Source of the DNA: Asaia bogorensis NBRC 16594
Lineage (GTDB): Bacteria; Pseudomonadota; Alphaproteobacteria; Acetobacterales; Acetobacteraceae
NCBI RefSeq assembly: GCF_001547995.1
Contig: NZ_AP014690.1
Span: 959,501-1,023,500 of the forward strand
Direction: 5' to 3'
Length of the DNA: 64,000 bases
Below the pieces are notes generated by a model, which ran no database searches, was not told the DNA's origin, and worked only from the letters and a program-made list of their open reading frames with translations. Both the position numbers and the translations under genes were made by a program. Each line of letters starts with the position of its first letter. Within the stretch, counting starts at the first letter, position 1. Shown one piece after another: positions 18,584 to 27,254 of the stretch.

Positions 18584-19261
18584 TCAGAGATGGGCGATGA
18601 CGGTTTCGCCACCGACCATGGTTTGTCCGGTGCTGACAAGCGGCGTCACGCCCGGCGGCAGATAGAGGTCGGTGCGCGAGCCAAAGCGGATCAGGCCGAA
18701 ACGATCGCCCGGTTCCACAGCGCTGCCCTCATCCACATAGCAGACGATACGACGCGCAATCAGCCCCGCGATCTGCACGATGGCCATGTGACGACCGTCC
18801 TCGAGCGTCAGGCGAACCTCGTTGCGTTCATTGAGGTCAGAGGCTTTGTCGAGGCTGGCATTGAGGAACTGCCCGGCGTGATAGGCAATCTTCGTGACCG
18901 TGCCGGCTGCAGGCATACGGTTGATATGCACGTTCAGCACTGAAAGGAAGGTTGCCACGCGCCACACAGGCTCACTGCCCATGCCCAGCGCTGCGGGTGG
19001 CGTCGCGAGTTCGACCGATACGACGCGGCCATCGGCCGGGGCCAGGGCCAGATCGGTGCGCGCCGGCGGAAAACGCTTGGGATCGCGGAAGAAGTAAAGG
19101 CAGAATCCGAACCCGCCCAGAGCCACATTGCCAATCAGGCGCGTGGCGCGCCAGGGCGTTGCGCGGCCGAGCAGGGTCAACCCTCCCGTCAGTGCGAGAA
19201 AGGGGAAGGCAGCGCGGTGAGGCGGTGCCAGAACGGATTTGATCGATTGAATCAGGGACAT
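18584..19261 (-). CDS. psd: Phosphatidylserine decarboxylase proenzyme
   Basis: 225 residues, the short alphaproteobacterial/archaeal-like class. Two hydrophobic segments occupy residues 16-58. The APADG motif is at about 75-79, the VHINR His region at 112-115, and the self-cleavage site Gly194-Ser195 (RFGSRTD) generates the pyruvoyl group on the small alpha subunit. It turns phosphatidylserine into phosphatidylethanolamine. The first gene of a psd-pssA operon transcribed leftwards. Confidence 0.94.
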   Translation of the reverse strand: MSLIQSIKSVLAPPHRAAFPFLALTGGLTLLGRATPWRATRLIGNVALGGFGFCLYFFRDPKRFPPARTDLALAPADGRVVSVELATPPAALGMGSEPVWRVATFLSVLNVHINRMPAAGTVTKIAYHAGQFLNASLDKASDLNERNEVRLTLEDGRHMAIVQIAGLIARRIVCYVDEGSAVEPGDRFGLIRFGSRTDLYLPPGVTPLVSTGQTMVGGETVIAHL

Positions 19262-19315
19262 GGGCGCAGTCTTACGACACCTTGGTTTTGGGTCAAGCTT
19301 TGCCTGTTTTCGGCC

Positions 19316-20110
19316 CTAGCTGCCCGGTTTTTCACTCAGGCTGTCACAGCTGCTGGCAGAGCTCGCCAATGTGGTGACGCGCCTGCCAAAAGCGAGCTTG
19401 GCGCGTTCAGCCTCAACCGGCATGCCGGAGTAGAGATCCTTGCACGCGTTCACCAGATGCACGCCCCCCAGCCTGCGGCCCAGCAACCCCGTCGCCCGAT
19501 CGGCCATGAGAGCCGCCTGCTCACCCAGCTTCAGCAGCGCCAGAGGCGCGCTGAGCGCGGTGGCCGTGCTTTCGGTGCGAAACAGGGCGCGTTGCAGGGC
19601 GCGATCGAGCTGGCTGGCCGAAAACGGGCTGCCATGACCGAAAGGCGACGTATCGTCCTTGGCGGCAAGACCTGTCCGGTTCGGAACAACAAGAATCAGC
19701 CGGCCATGATCGGCGAGGACCTTCCAGACCATGCGCAGCAGGGGATGGGGATTGGCCAGTTCGAGCCCATGCACCATCACTACCAGATCGATACCCAGAT
19801 CATCGAAGGGCAGGGCATCCGGCGCCACAAGGCATGAAGGCACGGCAAAGCCGCCATGATTGTCCAGCGGCGCGCGCCGGGTGAGCGGCGTATCCAGCTG
19901 GGCCGACGCCACCCAGCGTGCCCGTGCGAGCCCACGCCATTGGGACAGGAGAGGCTGCGCGTAGCCAAGACCGAGAACGCGTAACCCGGTCGGGTCGGGC
20001 AGCAGGCCGGCCAGTTGCGCCATGAGCAGAGCATTGACCTGATCGCCGCGCCGGCTGGCATAAAAACCGGCAGCATCGGGAGGGACGAACTGGGGTGGGC
20101 GCTTGGGCAT
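19316..20110 (-). CDS. SAM-dependent methyltransferase-like protein
   Basis: 264 residues. The Rossmann motif is LRVLGLGYAQPLL near residue 44-56; PFDDLGIDLVVMVHGLE forms the motif II region and LADHGRLILVVPNR the motif after it. The glycine-rich loop is atypical (GLGYAQ), so binding of S-adenosylmethionine is likely rather than certain. It is transcribed divergently from gloB with 125 nt between starts; a methyltransferase of this family beside gloB is an arrangement I associate with alphaproteobacteria, and a role in glyoxalase or small-molecule metabolism is only inferred. Confidence 0.8.
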   Translation of the reverse strand: MPKRPPQFVPPDAAGFYASRRGDQVNALLMAQLAGLLPDPTGLRVLGLGYAQPLLSQWRGLARARWVASAQLDTPLTRRAPLDNHGGFAVPSCLVAPDALPFDDLGIDLVVMVHGLELANPHPLLRMVWKVLADHGRLILVVPNRTGLAAKDDTSPFGHGSPFSASQLDRALQRALFRTESTATALSAPLALLKLGEQAALMADRATGLLGRRLGGVHLVNACKDLYSGMPVEAERAKLAFGRRVTTLASSASSCDSLSEKPGS

Positions 20111-20235
20111 GGGGATACGCTAGACCGAACCTCACTATTGGGCCAGAGGGGCTGGTGATGCGTTCTCGACCGGCAAGGCGTAATATCTCTTTCAGCTAAC
20201 GCCGGAACACACTGCAGGAACAGGAAAGCTGCACT

Positions 20236-20955
20236 ATGAGCCTACAAATCAAAGCCGTACCTTTCGCACGTGATAATTATGCCTGGCTTCTGGCCGACCC
20301 GCAGACAGGAATCGTTGCCGTCATCGACCCCGGCGAGTCCGATCCGGTCGCGGAAGTGATTGGTGACGGTCGTCTCGACCTCATCCTTCTCACTCATCAT
20401 CACACCGATCATATTGGAGGCGCCGAGGCCTTGCGCCAGAAATACGGTGCCCGTATCGCCGGCGCGGAGGCGGATCAGGCCCGTTTGCCACCGCTTGACC
20501 TGCTGCTTCATGATGAGGACCGTATTGCCGTGGGTCATGATCTGGGGGAGGTCATTGCCACCCCCGGTCATGCGCGCGGGCATATCTCCTTCTACTTCCG
20601 CTCTGTCCCAGCGCTGTTCTGCGGTGACACGTTGTTCAGCCTCGGGTGCGGCCGCCTTCTGGAGGGGACGGCGGAAGAGATGTTCACCAGCCTTCATCGC
20701 TTCGACCCTTTGCCGGATGACACGTTGGTGTATTGCGGTCATGAATACACGCAGAGCAATGCTGCCTTCGCACTGAGTGTCGACCCGACAAACGAGGCGC
20801 TGCGGCAGCGTGCTACTGAAGTCGAGGCGCTTCGTGCTGAGGGACGCCCCAGCCTGCCGGTGCGGCTTGGGCTTGAGCGTGAGACCAATCCGTTCCTGCG
20901 TGCCCCTGACAGCAGTGAACTGGGCAGGCTGCGCCAGGCGAAGGACCGCTTCTGA
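20236..20955 (+). CDS. gloB: Hydroxyacylglutathione hydrolase (glyoxalase II)
   Basis: 239 residues, near the usual 250. The metallo-beta-lactamase motif THHHTDHIGG starts at residue 53 (H54, H56, D58, H59 bind two metals); further ligands are in ATPGHARGHISF and the CGDTLFS segment, and CGHEYT gives the last His. The C-terminal helical substrate-binding part ends RETNPFLR, typical of GloB. It hydrolyses S-lactoylglutathione to lactate and glutathione in the cytoplasm, completing methylglyoxal detoxification and returning GSH. Confidence 0.94.
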   Translation: MSLQIKAVPFARDNYAWLLADPQTGIVAVIDPGESDPVAEVIGDGRLDLILLTHHHTDHIGGAEALRQKYGARIAGAEADQARLPPLDLLLHDEDRIAVGHDLGEVIATPGHARGHISFYFRSVPALFCGDTLFSLGCGRLLEGTAEEMFTSLHRFDPLPDDTLVYCGHEYTQSNAAFALSVDPTNEALRQRATEVEALRAEGRPSLPVRLGLERETNPFLRAPDSSELGRLRQAKDRF

Positions 20956-21025
20956 GAGACGGCTTCCTTATGGGGAGGTCGAGTCAGACAACAGACCGCT
21001 GGTACGCTGGCGAAAGGCAGATCAG

Positions 21026-21628
21026 GTGACGACTTTCAATCTGAACAATTACGATTTTGACGCCATCATCTTCGATTGCGATGGGACAATCGCGGACACG
21101 CTCCCCGTCCACTTCCTGACGTTTAAGGAAGCGCTGGCGGAGCAGGGGCAGGTTCTCACGTCAGAGTGGTACTACGCCCGCACAGGGCTTTCGAGCAGCA
21201 AGCTGTTCGACGCTTATGAGAAAGCGTTTGATGTGATCCTCGACCGGGCGGCTCTGCTTGCCCGTTGCCGTGTGCTCTACGAAGCCCACCTTGATGTGCT
21301 GCGTGAGCACAGTTTCACAGCTGAGATCGCCCGCACACATTTCGGCCACGTTCCGATGGCCGTGGCCTCGGCCGGGCTCAAATCGATCGTGACCGCGACA
21401 TTGCGTACGCTCGATTTGCTGGAACTGTTCGATTGTGTGGTGACGGTGGAGGATGTGACCCATCCCAAACCGGCCCCTGATCTCTATCTGCTGGCCGCCA
21501 GCAAGCTCGGTGTTACCCCCTCGCGCTGTCTCGTTTTCGAGGACACGGAGGAAGGGCTAGAGGCCGCCCATAATGCCGGGATGAGGGCCGTCGACGTGCG
21601 GCCTCATCTTACCATTGATGAAAGATGA
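21026..21628 (+). CDS. HAD-superfamily phosphatase (beta-phosphoglucomutase/phosphatase-like)
   Basis: 200 residues from GTG 21026; the frame is open much further upstream but overlaps gloB, and the GTG gives the usual short N-terminus. Motif I FDCDGT places nucleophile Asp17 and acid/base Asp19; motif II is the VASAG Ser, motif III the Lys in HPKPAPD, and motif IV FEDTEEG. The cap is inserted between motifs I and II (subfamily IA). Members remove phosphate from sugar phosphates or related compounds; substrate unknown. The last 20 nt overlap the 3' end of the convergent CydX-like ORF. Confidence 0.87.
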   Translation: MTTFNLNNYDFDAIIFDCDGTIADTLPVHFLTFKEALAEQGQVLTSEWYYARTGLSSSKLFDAYEKAFDVILDRAALLARCRVLYEAHLDVLREHSFTAEIARTHFGHVPMAVASAGLKSIVTATLRTLDLLELFDCVVTVEDVTHPKPAPDLYLLAASKLGVTPSRCLVFEDTEEGLEAAHNAGMRAVDVRPHLTIDER

Positions 21629-21743
21629 TGATCCTGAGCAGGGTTGCGACAATCGCCAGTGTCACGACCCCGCCTGCCCAGAGCCCGACAAACCAGCCGA
21701 GACGGGCAAGGAAGGAGGAGGAAGGGGCTGGAGAAGCAGGCAT
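21609..21743 (-). CDS. CydX/DUF2474-like small subunit of the cyanide-insensitive oxidase
   Basis: 44 residues, missed by ordinary length cut-offs. It opens with a Pro/Ser-rich cytoplasmic end, then LGWFVGLWAGGVVTLAIVATLLR as a single transmembrane helix and a short FHQW tail. The LGWF...W...LLR pattern is that of DUF2474 proteins, which lie next to CIO-type cydAB; the analogous CydX stabilises the bd oxidase. GAGGAG lies 9 nt before the ATG, a very good ribosome-binding site. It is downstream of cydB on the same strand, but 174 nt away with two hairpins in between, and its stop lies inside the end of the convergent HAD gene. Confidence 0.78.
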   Translation of the reverse strand: MPASPAPSSSFLARLGWFVGLWAGGVVTLAIVATLLRIIIFHQW

Positions 21744-21811
21744 TGTCATAACTCCTCTGGCGAAGTGGCAGGCTGACCAGAAATAGCCTGACCGATGTTT
21801 AGAACATTTGA

Positions 21812-21891
21812 GCCCGGGCGATGAAAAGCCCGGGGGGCAGGGCCCTCATGAGATCCATTCCCGTTCAGAACTGGGTTGATCGCATGAGGGC
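21812..21891 (-). promoter_or_regulatory. Two hairpins between cydB and the CydX-like gene
   Basis: A 7-bp CCCGGGC/GCCCGGG stem (21813-21834) and a longer interrupted stem whose outer 9 bp are GCCCTCATG/CATGAGGGC (21842-21850 with 21883-21891), continued by GATC/GATC. No T tract follows on the minus strand, so processing or mRNA stability is likelier than full termination. Confidence 0.45.
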
Positions 21892-21917
21892 GATACCGGG
21901 TCAGGCAAAGCCCGGGG

Positions 21918-22940
21918 TCAGTGGTAATGGTGATCGGCGGTCACGGTGCCGCGGAACACCCAGTAGGAATAGATCGTGTAGGCCAGGATGATTGGCAGCA
22001 GGATCGATGCGCCGACCAGCAGGAAGAGCTGGCTTTCCGGCGGCGAGGAAGCCGACCAGATCGTGACCGTGGGCGGCACGATATAGGGCCAGACATTGAT
22101 GCCCAGACCCGAGAAGCACAGAAAGAACCAGCCCAGCGCGCAGAGGAACGGCGTGAGGCGCGTTGCCTGCTTGCGCAGCGACATGAAGAACAGCGCAGCG
22201 AGCACGATTACGGCAACCGGCACGGGCGCAACCCAGACGATTTCGGGGAAATCGGTCCAGCGATGCATGTAGTTGGCGTGCAGATAGGGCGTCCAGACCG
22301 ACACGATGGCAATTAGCACCAGCATGCCGAGGCCCAGCGGCGCGGAGAGGCGCTGCATGACAGCCTTCAGATCGGTTTCCGTGCGCCAGACTAGCCAGGT
22401 CGCGCCAAGCAGGGTGTAGCCAACCGCTACGGCAAAGCCGCAGAAGAGCGGGAAGGGGGCGACCCAGTCCCATGCACTGCCGACGAAGGTGTTGTTCTCG
22501 ACCTTCACGCCCATGATGAGCTCACCCAGGATGATGCCCTGCATGACAGAGGCAACAAGTGAGCCGAAGCAGAAGGAGCGATCCCAGAACCCCATGCCGA
22601 AAATGCCGCTTGCCTTCACACGGAATTCAAACGCCACGCCACGCAGGATGAGCGCGAGCAGCATGAACAGGATCGGCAGGTAAAGCGCGGGGAGGATCGT
22701 GCCATAGGCGACGGGGAACACGCCATAAAGCGTGGCGCCTCCGAAGATCATCCAGGTTTCGTTACCGTCCCAGACCGGGGCGATAGTGTTGACCATGACA
22801 TCGCGATGTTCCTTGCGATGCTCGCCGAGGAACAGGATGCCGATGCCGAGATCGAACCCGTCGAGACAGACATAGATGAAGATGGCCAGAGCCGCGAGGG
22901 TTGCCCAGATGATGGGCAACCAATAGGCGAGGGTATTCAT
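21918..22940 (-). CDS. cydB: Cytochrome bd-type ubiquinol oxidase subunit II (CIO)
   Basis: 340 residues with eight or so hydrophobic helices. The N-terminus (WLPIIWATLAALAIFIYVCLDGFDLGIG) and the VWDGNETW motif near residue 57 are diagnostic. Together with CydA it forms a quinol oxidase that reduces oxygen to water without pumping protons. The start lies 9 nt after the cydA stop. The C-terminus is His-rich (DHHYH). Confidence 0.95.
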   Translation of the reverse strand: MNTLAYWLPIIWATLAALAIFIYVCLDGFDLGIGILFLGEHRKEHRDVMVNTIAPVWDGNETWMIFGGATLYGVFPVAYGTILPALYLPILFMLLALILRGVAFEFRVKASGIFGMGFWDRSFCFGSLVASVMQGIILGELIMGVKVENNTFVGSAWDWVAPFPLFCGFAVAVGYTLLGATWLVWRTETDLKAVMQRLSAPLGLGMLVLIAIVSVWTPYLHANYMHRWTDFPEIVWVAPVPVAVIVLAALFFMSLRKQATRLTPFLCALGWFFLCFSGLGINVWPYIVPPTVTIWSASSPPESQLFLLVGASILLPIILAYTIYSYWVFRGTVTADHHYH

Positions 22941-22949
22941 GGTAAACGC

Positions 22950-24359
22950 TTACTCCGCCGGGTGATGAGAGACTTGGGTGATACCAGCGGCACGATGCGG
23001 CTGATCGCGCGGGGGCTCAGGCTCGTTCGAGCTGGGTTCCTTGGCGAAATCGCGCAGCAGGATGCCGATACCGGCGGTAAAGACGATGAAATAGACGATG
23101 ACGAAGGCGACCATGGACATTTCCATGTTCGGCAGTGTCACGGGTGAGACGCTGTCGACGGTGCGCAGCAGCCCGTAGATCGTGAAGGGCTGGCGGCCCA
23201 CTTCGGTCGTGACCCAGCCGCACAGCAGGGCGATGAACCCGGCAGGCGTCATGAGCAAGGCGCCGCGAAGCAGGATCGGGTTGGTATAGAATCCGCCCTT
23301 CCAGCGCAGGAACAGCGAGAAGAACCCAAGCAGGGCCATCAGGCTGCCAAGGGCCACCATCACGCGGAAGGTGTAGAACACGACATACATCGGGGCGCGC
23401 TGGTCCTTCGGGAAATCCTTGAGGCCCGGCACCTTGCCGTCGAGGCTGTGCGTCAGGATCAGCGAGCCCACCAGCGGGATGCCGATCTTGTAGCGTGTCA
23501 CCTCATGTTCCATGTCCGGCACGCCGAACAGCAATTCGGGCGCACGGCTCTCGCTCTCCCAGTCGCCTTCCATCGCCGCGATCTTGGCGGGCTGGTATTT
23601 CAGCGTGTTCAGGCCGTGGGCGTCACCCGCCAGGATCTGGAGCGGTGCCACGATGGCAGCCATCCACATTGCCATGGAGAACATGACCTTCACGGCATCG
23701 GTCGGCTGGCGCTTCTGACGCTTGGCCTTGAGCAGATGCCACGCGCCGACGCCACCCACGATGAACGCAACGCAGAGAAACGCTGCGAGGGCCATATGGA
23801 CAAGGCGGAACGGGAAGGAGGGGTTAAAGACGATGGCGAACCAGTCGGCCGGCAGGAAGCGGCCTGTTGCGGCATCGATCTTGTAGCCCTGCGGCGTCTG
23901 CATCCAGGAATTGGAAGCCAGGATCCAGCTCATGGAGATCAATGTGCCGATCGAGACCATGCAGGTTGCAGCAAAATGCAGCCGCTTGCCCACGCGGTTG
24001 AGGCCGAACATCATGACGCCAAGGAACCCGGCCTCAAGGAAGAACGCCGTCATGACCTCATAGGCCAGCATCGGGCCAAGGATCGGTCCGGCCTTTTGCG
24101 AGAATTGCGACCAGTTGGTGCCGAATTCATACGACATGACGAGGCCGGAAACGACACCCATGGCAAACACCACGGAAAAGACGCGCAGCCAGTATTTGAA
24201 GAGGTCGAGATAGACGGGTTTGTCCGTCTTGAGCCAGAGCCCCTCGAGCACAGCCAGAAACGCAGCTAGGCCGATGGAGAAGGCGGGAAAGACGATATGG
24301 AATCCGACGGTAAACGCGAATTGCAATCGTGCGAGGAAGAGAGCACTCATGTCAGGCAT
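22950..24359 (-). CDS. cydA: Cytochrome bd-type ubiquinol oxidase subunit I, cyanide-insensitive short Q-loop type
   Basis: 469 residues. Heme ligands are recognisable: His21 in FHIVFP, the His of RLVHM near residue 186 and the Met in a later helix; the Glu-rich helix LAYEVMTAFFLEAGFLG is intact and the GRQPF motif occurs near residue 392. The Q-loop is of the short type, which marks the cyanide-insensitive oxidase (CIO) of Gluconobacter and Pseudomonas rather than E. coli bd-I. In acetic acid bacteria this oxidase takes electrons from periplasmic dehydrogenases such as Gcd, also encoded here at 36.4 kb. Two ATGs are possible (24359 and 24350). Confidence 0.95.
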   Translation of the reverse strand: MPDMSALFLARLQFAFTVGFHIVFPAFSIGLAAFLAVLEGLWLKTDKPVYLDLFKYWLRVFSVVFAMGVVSGLVMSYEFGTNWSQFSQKAGPILGPMLAYEVMTAFFLEAGFLGVMMFGLNRVGKRLHFAATCMVSIGTLISMSWILASNSWMQTPQGYKIDAATGRFLPADWFAIVFNPSFPFRLVHMALAAFLCVAFIVGGVGAWHLLKAKRQKRQPTDAVKVMFSMAMWMAAIVAPLQILAGDAHGLNTLKYQPAKIAAMEGDWESESRAPELLFGVPDMEHEVTRYKIGIPLVGSLILTHSLDGKVPGLKDFPKDQRAPMYVVFYTFRVMVALGSLMALLGFFSLFLRWKGGFYTNPILLRGALLMTPAGFIALLCGWVTTEVGRQPFTIYGLLRTVDSVSPVTLPNMEMSMVAFVIVYFIVFTAGIGILLRDFAKEPSSNEPEPPRDQPHRAAGITQVSHHPAE

Positions 24360-24444
24360 TGCAGGGATCCGCGGCCATCAAGGCCAGTCGTGAAGGGGAA
24401 TGGTTAACTGCCACCGCCCATAAGGCGTCAGCTTCCCCTCCGGT

Positions 24445-25476
24445 TCATCGATAATGCTCTGTTATTATCGCGGAAATGTGATTTTGCAATAAAATGTCAT
24501 CGGGACCGAGCGGAATGGGAAGGTCCAGATGGTCCGGTATCCTTGCGGTTTGTTCATCAAGACCCGCGAGCAGGCGTGCATAATCCGGGTTGTTCCGTAG
24601 CGCTTGCGGTGTATGAGCAACCCAGTAACGGGCAAAGCCCTGCAAGCCGGTGAGATGGGCCCATACTGTGCCTTGCCCGGTACCTGAGAGGGTTCCGCGG
24701 GCAACGACGGAGAGGGGGCCGAGCGTGAAAGACGCCTCCTGAATTAAAAAGCGTTCATAACCCACATCATGGGTCGAGCCAGCGGGACGGTCGCCTAGGT
24801 CGTGACCATCGCTCGTTCGATGCAATGCGGCGAGAACGAGGTGGAAATATCTCGCTGCAGGCAGTGCCGCGAGGAGGTCCTGCAGGCTGGGCGTCAGGCT
24901 GCCGCTGCCCTGTGTCGCGGTCAGCTTCGGCTCAACCCTGCCTGCATGCAGGTCCAGGCTCCATGCCAGAGAGGGATCGGCGCTCCGCCCGCCGGGCAGG
25001 AACCGCGCTGTGACATCGCGCAGCGTGAGCGTATCGATTCCCGATATCGGTAGCCCCGATGCCGTCACACCTGCCGTGCGATAGACGATCACCTGCCGCG
25101 ACGGGTCGAACCATCCCGATCCGCTACCGCCACTGAGCACGACATCGCCACCGGGGCGCAGGATCTGCACACCCTCATTTGTGAATGACGCCGCGAAAGG
25201 GTGCCTCCAGCCGGGTGTGATCGTAACAGATTGCCCGGTCCAGCCCTCTCCGGAGGCATTGCCTATCAGGGGGGCAGTCAGCACGGTGCGTGACCCCCAC
25301 GGGCGCCACTGGCGTGTTTTCTCCTGCCACGTGAACCGCCAACCGTCTGCCCGCGCCGTCGTGGACAGTTTCACGATCTGTCGGTCGATTTGACTGATGC
25401 GATAGGCGTCCAGAGCCTGTGTCCCGAGTAACAGGGACGTAACACCGATGATGGCGAAGAAGAGCCCTTTTTTCAT
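24445..25476 (-). CDS. DUF2125-like membrane-anchored protein
   Basis: 343 residues. An N-terminal hydrophobic helix (residues 3-22) anchors the protein; the rest is a periplasmic beta-rich domain with the GWxFTW segment near residue 46 and repeated VTITPGW/LVL strands. The arrangement fits DUF2125, a family known mainly from alphaproteobacteria with no defined function. It is transcribed from a 330-nt leader region and ends 85 nt before cydA, whose promoter must lie in that spacer or upstream. Confidence 0.65.
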   Translation of the reverse strand: MKKGLFFAIIGVTSLLLGTQALDAYRISQIDRQIVKLSTTARADGWRFTWQEKTRQWRPWGSRTVLTAPLIGNASGEGWTGQSVTITPGWRHPFAASFTNEGVQILRPGGDVVLSGGSGSGWFDPSRQVIVYRTAGVTASGLPISGIDTLTLRDVTARFLPGGRSADPSLAWSLDLHAGRVEPKLTATQGSGSLTPSLQDLLAALPAARYFHLVLAALHRTSDGHDLGDRPAGSTHDVGYERFLIQEASFTLGPLSVVARGTLSGTGQGTVWAHLTGLQGFARYWVAHTPQALRNNPDYARLLAGLDEQTARIPDHLDLPIPLGPDDILLQNHISAIITEHYR

Positions 25477-25806
25477 CTCGGATTAGCCCGGTGAATACTG
25501 GGTAATTGGCAGGTTACGCCGTCAGATTTCACAGTTGTCGCGAGAAACCGCACATTTTATCCCCAGAGCTGAAAACGGATGAAATGAGGAAAAGGGAAAG
25601 AGTCTCCGCCGCGGGGCTATGAAAGCGCAGGGGGCTGTGTTAGATGCCCCCTCCGCACTGTTCTTTGCGCTATAAAGCGCGAAAAACCTAGCTTTTGCGG
25701 CGATTGTCTCTTGACTCGCTTTCTTGCCCGCCCCGGCTGGATCCTTTCAGGATCGTATCGGTTCGTTGGGGGTTATGCACGGTGTTCCGCACAGGATTCC
25801 CCCCGA
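25477..25806. other. 330-nt intergenic region between plsC and the DUF2125-like gene
   Basis: No gene is supported. It holds a 7-bp stem AGGGGGC/GCCCCCT (25629-25635 with 25646-25652), a GCGC-TATAAA-GCGC inverted repeat at about 25667-25680, and a GATCC/GGATC pair near 25740. These could end the plsC transcript; the promoter of the DUF2125-like gene must lie here. TTATCCCCA at 25557 resembles a DnaA box but is isolated. Confidence 0.5.
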
Positions 25807-26550
25807 TCAGTGTCTCAGGTCCACAGAGTTATCCACAGGGTGTGGTATATCGTGGGCAATGCAGAGCTTGTCCCAGGACCTGTAGATCGAGTCGATCAGA
25901 GAGTGTCGCCCGGCATTCGCAGGCAAAGCCTCTCCTACGACGACGATGATTTCGCCCGGAGTCATCAACCAGCCACGGCGCGGCCAGTGCAGGCCAGAAT
26001 TGGTGGCGACTGGAATGACAGGCACAGCCGCCTGCTTGGCCAGTGCGACTACGCCGGGCTGAAGGGGAACACGCTCGCCAGGGACGGTTCTTGTTCCTTC
26101 AGGGAAGATGATGATCTGTCGGCCTTCATCAAAATGCTCCTGTGTCGCCTTCATCAGGGCACGCAGGGCCTTCGCACCCGCGGCGCGCTCGACAGGCACC
26201 ATGCCGGACAGGATCAGCATGGGACCGATGAACGGTATGCGGGTGAGCTCCTGCTTGATGACATAGGCCGGTTGCTCGGCAATCGTCATCCAGATGAAGC
26301 CGTCGAAGAAAGACTGATGCTGCGAGGCGACAAGGCACGCCCCGGAAGGCAGGTTCTCGCGACCGATGACGGTGATGCGTATGCGACAGATCAGGCTCAG
26401 ACCGCGCAAGGTGAGCGATGACCAGAGCTGGGCATAGCGCAGGGCCAGCTTGTGGCGTCGCAGGGCGCGTATGGGCATGGCGATCACACCCATGATCAGG
26501 GTGAGGATGATGAAATAGCTCATGAAAAGCCAGGCGCGTATCCGGATCAT
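25807..26550 (-). CDS. plsC: 1-acyl-sn-glycerol-3-phosphate acyltransferase
   Basis: 247 residues. A membrane helix at 8-25 precedes the acyltransferase domain. Motif I is HQSFFD (H78, D83: H-x4-D), motif III FPEGTRT with E151, and the final VIPVATNSG segment fits motif IV. It adds the second acyl chain to lysophosphatidate on the cytoplasmic face, the step before CDP-diacylglycerol, the substrate of PssA encoded at 17.6 kb. It follows the ydcF-like gene on the same strand at 113 nt. Confidence 0.93.
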   Translation of the reverse strand: MIRIRAWLFMSYFIILTLIMGVIAMPIRALRRHKLALRYAQLWSSLTLRGLSLICRIRITVIGRENLPSGACLVASQHQSFFDGFIWMTIAEQPAYVIKQELTRIPFIGPMLILSGMVPVERAAGAKALRALMKATQEHFDEGRQIIIFPEGTRTVPGERVPLQPGVVALAKQAAVPVIPVATNSGLHWPRRGWLMTPGEIIVVVGEALPANAGRHSLIDSIYRSWDKLCIAHDIPHPVDNSVDLRH

Positions 26551-26663
26551 GCACTCCCCCAGTATCGTCTCGAGAATCCGATGTTCACTAGAGCATCACG
26601 GGGCAGGAGGGAAACGGCACAGCACGGGATTCGGGGCTGGAAACGGTTTTCACCCGGATGGGT

Positions 26664-27254
26664 TCATGACTGGGGAGTGAGATTGACTCCCCGCGAGAGG
26701 CCCAGATGGGAGCCGATCCATTTGATGTATTCGTGCAGCAGTAGGCTGAATGTTGCGCGATTGGGGCTGCGTCTCAGCGCCGGTGAGCGGACAGGGTAGG
26801 GATGGAGCATGACCTCCGGTGCGGCGCGATGGATCTCAACCATAGCCCGCCGGATATGGTAGCCCGCTGTAACGACCAGCAGCGACCGGATATGGTTCTG
26901 CGTGGCCCACTGGGCCGTTTCCGACCCGTTGCCGATGGTGGACACCGCGCGCCTACCCAGTGTGATGCGCGACGCCAGTTCGGGTGTCAGCGATATCGGT
27001 GCATGTTCGCTGAGCTGGCTGAGTGTGGCATGGGGCCCAACCCCGGAGATCAAGAGCTTGCGCCCAACCCCCTTGTCCAGCAGCTGAAGAGAGGCCTCAA
27101 TACGGTCACGCCCCCCGGTCAGGGCAACGATGCCGTCACAATGTACCGGATTGGATACGGGGTGGAGCGCATCGACGCAAAACCAGGCGAACCCTGCGCA
27201 CCAGACGAGGGCCAGAACGAACACCAGAAACGGAACGGCCAGCCAGAATCTCAT
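26664..27254 (-). CDS. YdcF/SanA/ElyC-like DUF218 membrane protein
   Basis: 196 residues from ATG 27254, which overlaps the ftsX stop by 4 nt; the longer frame to 27383 would lie wholly within ftsX and is rejected. An N-terminal transmembrane helix (residues 3-22) is followed by the DUF218 core: DGIVALTGGRDRIEAS, KLLISGV and the TAGYHIRRA strand with the conserved His. Members (SanA, ElyC) affect envelope permeability and peptidoglycan/lipid carrier recycling in enterobacteria. Coupling to ftsEX supports an envelope role. Confidence 0.82.
   Translation of the reverse strand: MRFWLAVPFLVFVLALVWCAGFAWFCVDALHPVSNPVHCDGIVALTGGRDRIEASLQLLDKGVGRKLLISGVGPHATLSQLSEHAPISLTPELASRITLGRRAVSTIGNGSETAQWATQNHIRSLLVVTAGYHIRRAMVEIHRAAPEVMLHPYPVRSPALRRSPNRATFSLLLHEYIKWIGSHLGLSRGVNLTPQS

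Noticed and set aside
18571-18639. TTG at 18639 as the start of pssA.
   Set aside because: It would overlap psd by 56 nt and has no ribosome-binding site. It cannot be fully excluded, so the GTG at 18570 is used with a warning.
25829-25837. TTATCCACA, a perfect DnaA box, with TTATCCCCA at 25557, suggesting a replication origin.
   Set aside because: The perfect box lies within the plsC coding sequence and the other is a one-mismatch form 270 nt away. There is no cluster of boxes, no AT-rich unwinding element and no origin-type neighbour genes.
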